Assembly: GCA_021847625.1 (NCBI GenBank)
Contig: JAJZQK010000185.1
Coordinates: 1-6,701 of the forward strand
DNA: 6,701 nt
Source: Chloroflexota bacterium
GTDB lineage: Bacteria > Chloroflexota > FW602-bin22 > JAMCYS01
Reading direction: 5' to 3'
Shown: piece after piece, positions 4,516 to 6,701 of the stretch
Numbering within the stretch: the first letter of the stretch is position 1
How the letters are laid out: every line of letters begins with the position of its first letter
Translations under genes and position numbers: made by a program
The notes under the pieces: generated by a model
What the model was told of the DNA's origin: nothing
The model's input: only the letters and a program-made list of their open reading frames with translations
The model's database searches: none

Positions 4516-6522
4516 ATGTGGACGCCGGCCCCCATGCAGCAGACCACCCTCGTCGTCCTCGACACCGACCTGCCAGCCATGACGGCGATCCTGGGCCGGC
4601 TGGGCGTGGTCCAGCTGCTGGACGTGCATGAACTGGGCGGCTGGGCAGCCGATTTGACCTGGGGTCGTGCCGCCGAACTGGCCCAGGCCTACGACGGCCT
4701 TTGGCGCCGCCTCGACGACCTCTTCGAGGTTGTCGGTCTGTCCAACGAAGCGTCACCGCCCCCAGACATCGTAATCAGGCCGGAGGCCGTGTTGGCAGAA
4801 GCGGATGCTGTCGTGACGCCGATCGCCGACGAGGCATACCGGCTGGCGGATGAAGCCCGGCTTGCCCGGGAAGAGGTAGAGCGGCTCGACGTGGTGGTCC
4901 GGGAGCTGGCGCCGCTCAGGCCGCTGGGCCTGGCGTTGGAGGACCTGCGACAGCTGCGTTTCCTCACCTTGGTCAGCGGGCTCGTACCGATGGAGAACCT
5001 GCAGCGTCTGCGCGGCAGCCTGGCCTCCACGCCTCATTCCCTCGTTCCTATCGGTCGCTTGGGCGACCGCGTGCTGATCTTCGCCTTCGCCCCGCGCTGG
5101 GAGCAACAAGTGCTCGACCGGGCCCTGCGCAGCGCCTACGTCGAGCGTGTCGAGATACCCGCTGACTTGCGAGGCAGTCCCGAGGACGCCCTGCGGGAGA
5201 TCTGCGGGCGACGGGATGAGGTGGCCGAACAGGCTCGCCAGGCCGAGGCCGGCCTCACCGCCCTTGGTAGACGCCATGCGGCAGAGCTTGCCCAGGCGCG
5301 GACGGAGGTGCTCGTCAACAAGCTGGCAGTGGAAGCCTGGCGGCAGGCGGGCCGCACGGCGTCTACCCGCCTCCTGACAGGCTGGGTGCCAAAGCGCGTT
5401 GCCGGCCGTTTGCAGAGCGAGGTCGCGGCGGCCGTCGGCAACAGGGCCGTCGTCGCCCTCGGGCCAGCCCAAGCGGCAGGAAAATCGCCGGCGGGCCCCG
5501 AAGGTGAGCCGCCGGTGGTGCTCGGCAACCCGTCACCTCTGCGCCCGTTCGAGATACTGGTCACGACCTACGGCCTGCCGCGCTACGACGAGATCGACCC
5601 GACCCCGCTGGCCGCCTTCCTGTTCCTGTTTATGTTCGGGACGATGTTCGGCGACCTGGGCCAAGGAGCGGTACTGGCCATCGTCGGGCTGCTGATGGCC
5701 CGGGGCATCATCCGCTACGGCGGTCGCGACTTCGGCATCGTCCTGGCCGCGGCCGGCGTCTCGTCGATGCTCTTCGGCACATTGTTCGGCACGGTCTTCG
5801 GGTCGGAGGAGATCATCCCGGCCCTCTGGTTCTATCCGTACCGCCAGACGACGTTCTTCTTGGAGATAGCGGTGGCTTTCGGGCTCGGCGTGCTCACGAT
5901 CGGCATGATGTTGCACATCGTCAACGCGCGGCGTAACCGCGACTACATGTCGCTCATCCTGGATCCCTACGGGCTGGTGGGGCTGTGGCTCTTCTGGGGG
6001 CTGCTGCTGGCGGCGCTAGCCATCCTCAATGGACTGAACATCGGCGCCTTGGGTATCGCCGGTCTGATCGGCCCGCCCCTTCTCGTCCTCTACTTCAGGG
6101 GGCCCCTGGCGGCGTGGTTCGGGATCACCGCCCGCGGCGAGCCGGAGCCCCAGGCGGGGACCACGTACTACGTGGAGTCGGCGGTAGAGGTGTTCGACGT
6201 GCTGGTCCGCTACGTCAGCAACACGCTGTCGTTCCTGCGTCTGGCGGCGTTCGCCCTCAGCCACGCCGGGCTGGGCATCGTCGTATTCACGCTGGCCGCC
6301 CTCTTCGCCAGCGTGCCTCTAGCCGGCCCGGCCGTTCTGGTCCTGGGCAACGCGATCATCATCGGCCTGGAGGGGCTGATCGTGGCGATTCAGGCCTTGC
6401 GTCTTGACTACTACGAGTTCTTCGGCAAGTTCTACGAGGGGGGCGGGAAGCCTTACCGACCCTTCGTCATTCCGGTCGCTACCAGACAGACCGAGGGCAG
6501 CCAGGGTCGCCGGGGCGGGTAG
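4516..6522 (+). CDS. V/A-type ATPase subunit I (a-subunit, ion channel and stator)
   Basis: The 668-residue product is the membrane stator that supplies the ion half-channels beside the rotating ring. The cytoplasmic half (about 1-340) has two coiled-coil stretches (about 100-140 and 225-285) and the conserved GWVP (289-292). Next come the family signature YGLPRYDEIDP (352-362), GDLGQG (379-384) at the first membrane helices, and a hydrophobic C-terminal half. Key residues for ion transfer align with yeast Vph1: R575 and H583 in the SFLRLAAFALSHA helix (Vph1 R735 and H743), and E619 and R629 in the last helix (E789 and R799), with the same internal spacing within each helix. Whether it carries protons or sodium must be judged from the ring subunit. 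ATG 4516 follows GGGGGTGG by seven bases; ATG 4534 is a weaker alternative. The length is normal and no defect is seen. Confidence 0.95.
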   Translation: MWTPAPMQQTTLVVLDTDLPAMTAILGRLGVVQLLDVHELGGWAADLTWGRAAELAQAYDGLWRRLDDLFEVVGLSNEASPPPDIVIRPEAVLAEADAVVTPIADEAYRLADEARLAREEVERLDVVVRELAPLRPLGLALEDLRQLRFLTLVSGLVPMENLQRLRGSLASTPHSLVPIGRLGDRVLIFAFAPRWEQQVLDRALRSAYVERVEIPADLRGSPEDALREICGRRDEVAEQARQAEAGLTALGRRHAAELAQARTEVLVNKLAVEAWRQAGRTASTRLLTGWVPKRVAGRLQSEVAAAVGNRAVVALGPAQAAGKSPAGPEGEPPVVLGNPSPLRPFEILVTTYGLPRYDEIDPTPLAAFLFLFMFGTMFGDLGQGAVLAIVGLLMARGIIRYGGRDFGIVLAAAGVSSMLFGTLFGTVFGSEEIIPALWFYPYRQTTFFLEIAVAFGLGVLTIGMMLHIVNARRNRDYMSLILDPYGLVGLWLFWGLLLAALAILNGLNIGALGIAGLIGPPLLVLYFRGPLAAWFGITARGEPEPQAGTTYYVESAVEVFDVLVRYVSNTLSFLRLAAFALSHAGLGIVVFTLAALFASVPLAGPAVLVLGNAIIIGLEGLIVAIQALRLDYYEFFGKFYEGGGKPYRPFVIPVATRQTEGSQGRRGG

Positions 6523-6619
6523 ATTCCGGGCCCCCCGGCGACAATGCGCACGAGAGGCCCAGCGATCTAGTTTCATACACGCCGATCGCCGGCCCACAAG
6601 ATAAGGAGGCCACTGACGA
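6523..6619 (+). promoter_or_regulatory. Structured gap and strong ribosome binding site between subunit I and the next gene
   Basis: After 1-8 base junctions between the earlier ATPase genes, this gap of 97 bases stands out. CCGGCGA (6535-6541) and TCGCCGG (6586-6592) form a perfect 7-bp inverted repeat. A short CCGGG-CCC-CCCGG hairpin (6526-6538) overlaps the left arm and would compete with it. AAGGAGG (6603-6609) lies outside both, ten bases before ATG 6620. The arrangement could protect or boost expression of a subunit needed in many copies, as expected for a c-ring. No T-tract is present, so full termination is unlikely. Confidence 0.4.
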
Positions 6620-6701
6620 ATGGAAGAAATCATCATACTGGGTATCGCGGTTGCGCTAGCCTTGGGAGGGCTGGTGCATCTGGCCAGGCGGCCCGGCAAA
6701 C
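6620..6701 (+). CDS. Start of a small membrane protein, possibly ATPase ring subunit K (partial)
   Basis: ATG 6620 follows a perfect AAGGAGG by ten bases and opens a frame that runs off the right edge after 27 codons. The visible residues form one hydrophobic helix (about 3-20, IIILGIAVALALGGLVHL) followed by a basic LARRPGK. In most bacterial V/A-type ATPase operons the gene after subunit I encodes the proteolipid ring subunit K, which this position and strong ribosome binding site suggest. However, the basic segment after one short helix is not the usual start of a two- or four-helix proteolipid. It would imply an N-terminal extension or signal sequence, or a different small membrane protein. 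The gene is real with good confidence, but its identity is only inferred from context. Confidence 0.6.
   Translation, partial: MEEIIILGIAVALALGGLVHLARRPGK

Noticed and set aside
4753..5472. 239-residue open frame antisense to subunit I
   Set aside because: It is a shadow of the strongly conserved subunit I gene, and its composition mirrors the other strand.

Overview
The window is GC-rich bacterial DNA, roughly two thirds GC by eye, with five complete genes and two genes cut by the window edges. Nothing in it looks like a mobile element, CRISPR array, tRNA or rRNA. It combines an A/V-type (rotary) ATPase operon, an SPW-repeat membrane protein, a PspC-domain protein and GTG starts with little or no leader. 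This suits a thermophilic or anaerobic Chloroflexota-like bacterium or a similar deep-branching lineage. That assignment is inference, because no marker gene is present.

Layout. Positions 1-200 (minus) hold the N-terminus of a secreted or membrane-anchored protein ending in an NGKPFLPVGV segment, as in the N-terminal regions of many glycoside hydrolases. Positions 201-517 are a divergent non-coding region. It contains a perfect hairpin with a GAAA tetraloop and a strong ribosome binding site for the SPW-repeat protein (518-871). Positions 872-1108 are non-coding, with a strong GC hairpin and then three GTGGTAGA repeats that include two extended -10 promoter elements. These precede a PspC/LiaF-like envelope-stress protein (1109-1567). 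A major facilitator transporter (1641-2876, minus) converges on it.

The right half is the 5' part of an A/V-type ATPase operon reading rightward: stalk subunit G/H (3091-3441), subunit C (3450-4514) and subunit I (4516-6522). After a 97-base structured gap comes the start of a small membrane protein (6620 to the window end), which by synteny is probably the c-ring subunit K or a protein placed just before it. Subunit C bridges the rotor axle to the ring, the G/H coiled coil forms the peripheral stalk, and subunit I carries the ion half-channels. The catalytic subunits A and B, with D, E and F, would be expected beyond the right edge.

The transporter and the ATPase operon are divergent and share a 214-base intergenic region. 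On the transporter side is a near-consensus TTGACA-17-TACACT promoter whose predicted start falls at the GTG start codon, implying a leaderless mRNA. On the ATPase side are a 13-base palindrome, an AT-rich -10 candidate and a possible leader hairpin. I found no clearly new multi-gene system. The most interesting signals are regulatory: the leaderless promoter, the tandem -10 repeats with a six-codon leader ORF before pspC, and the palindrome before the ATPase operon. The C-before-I gene order is also unusual.
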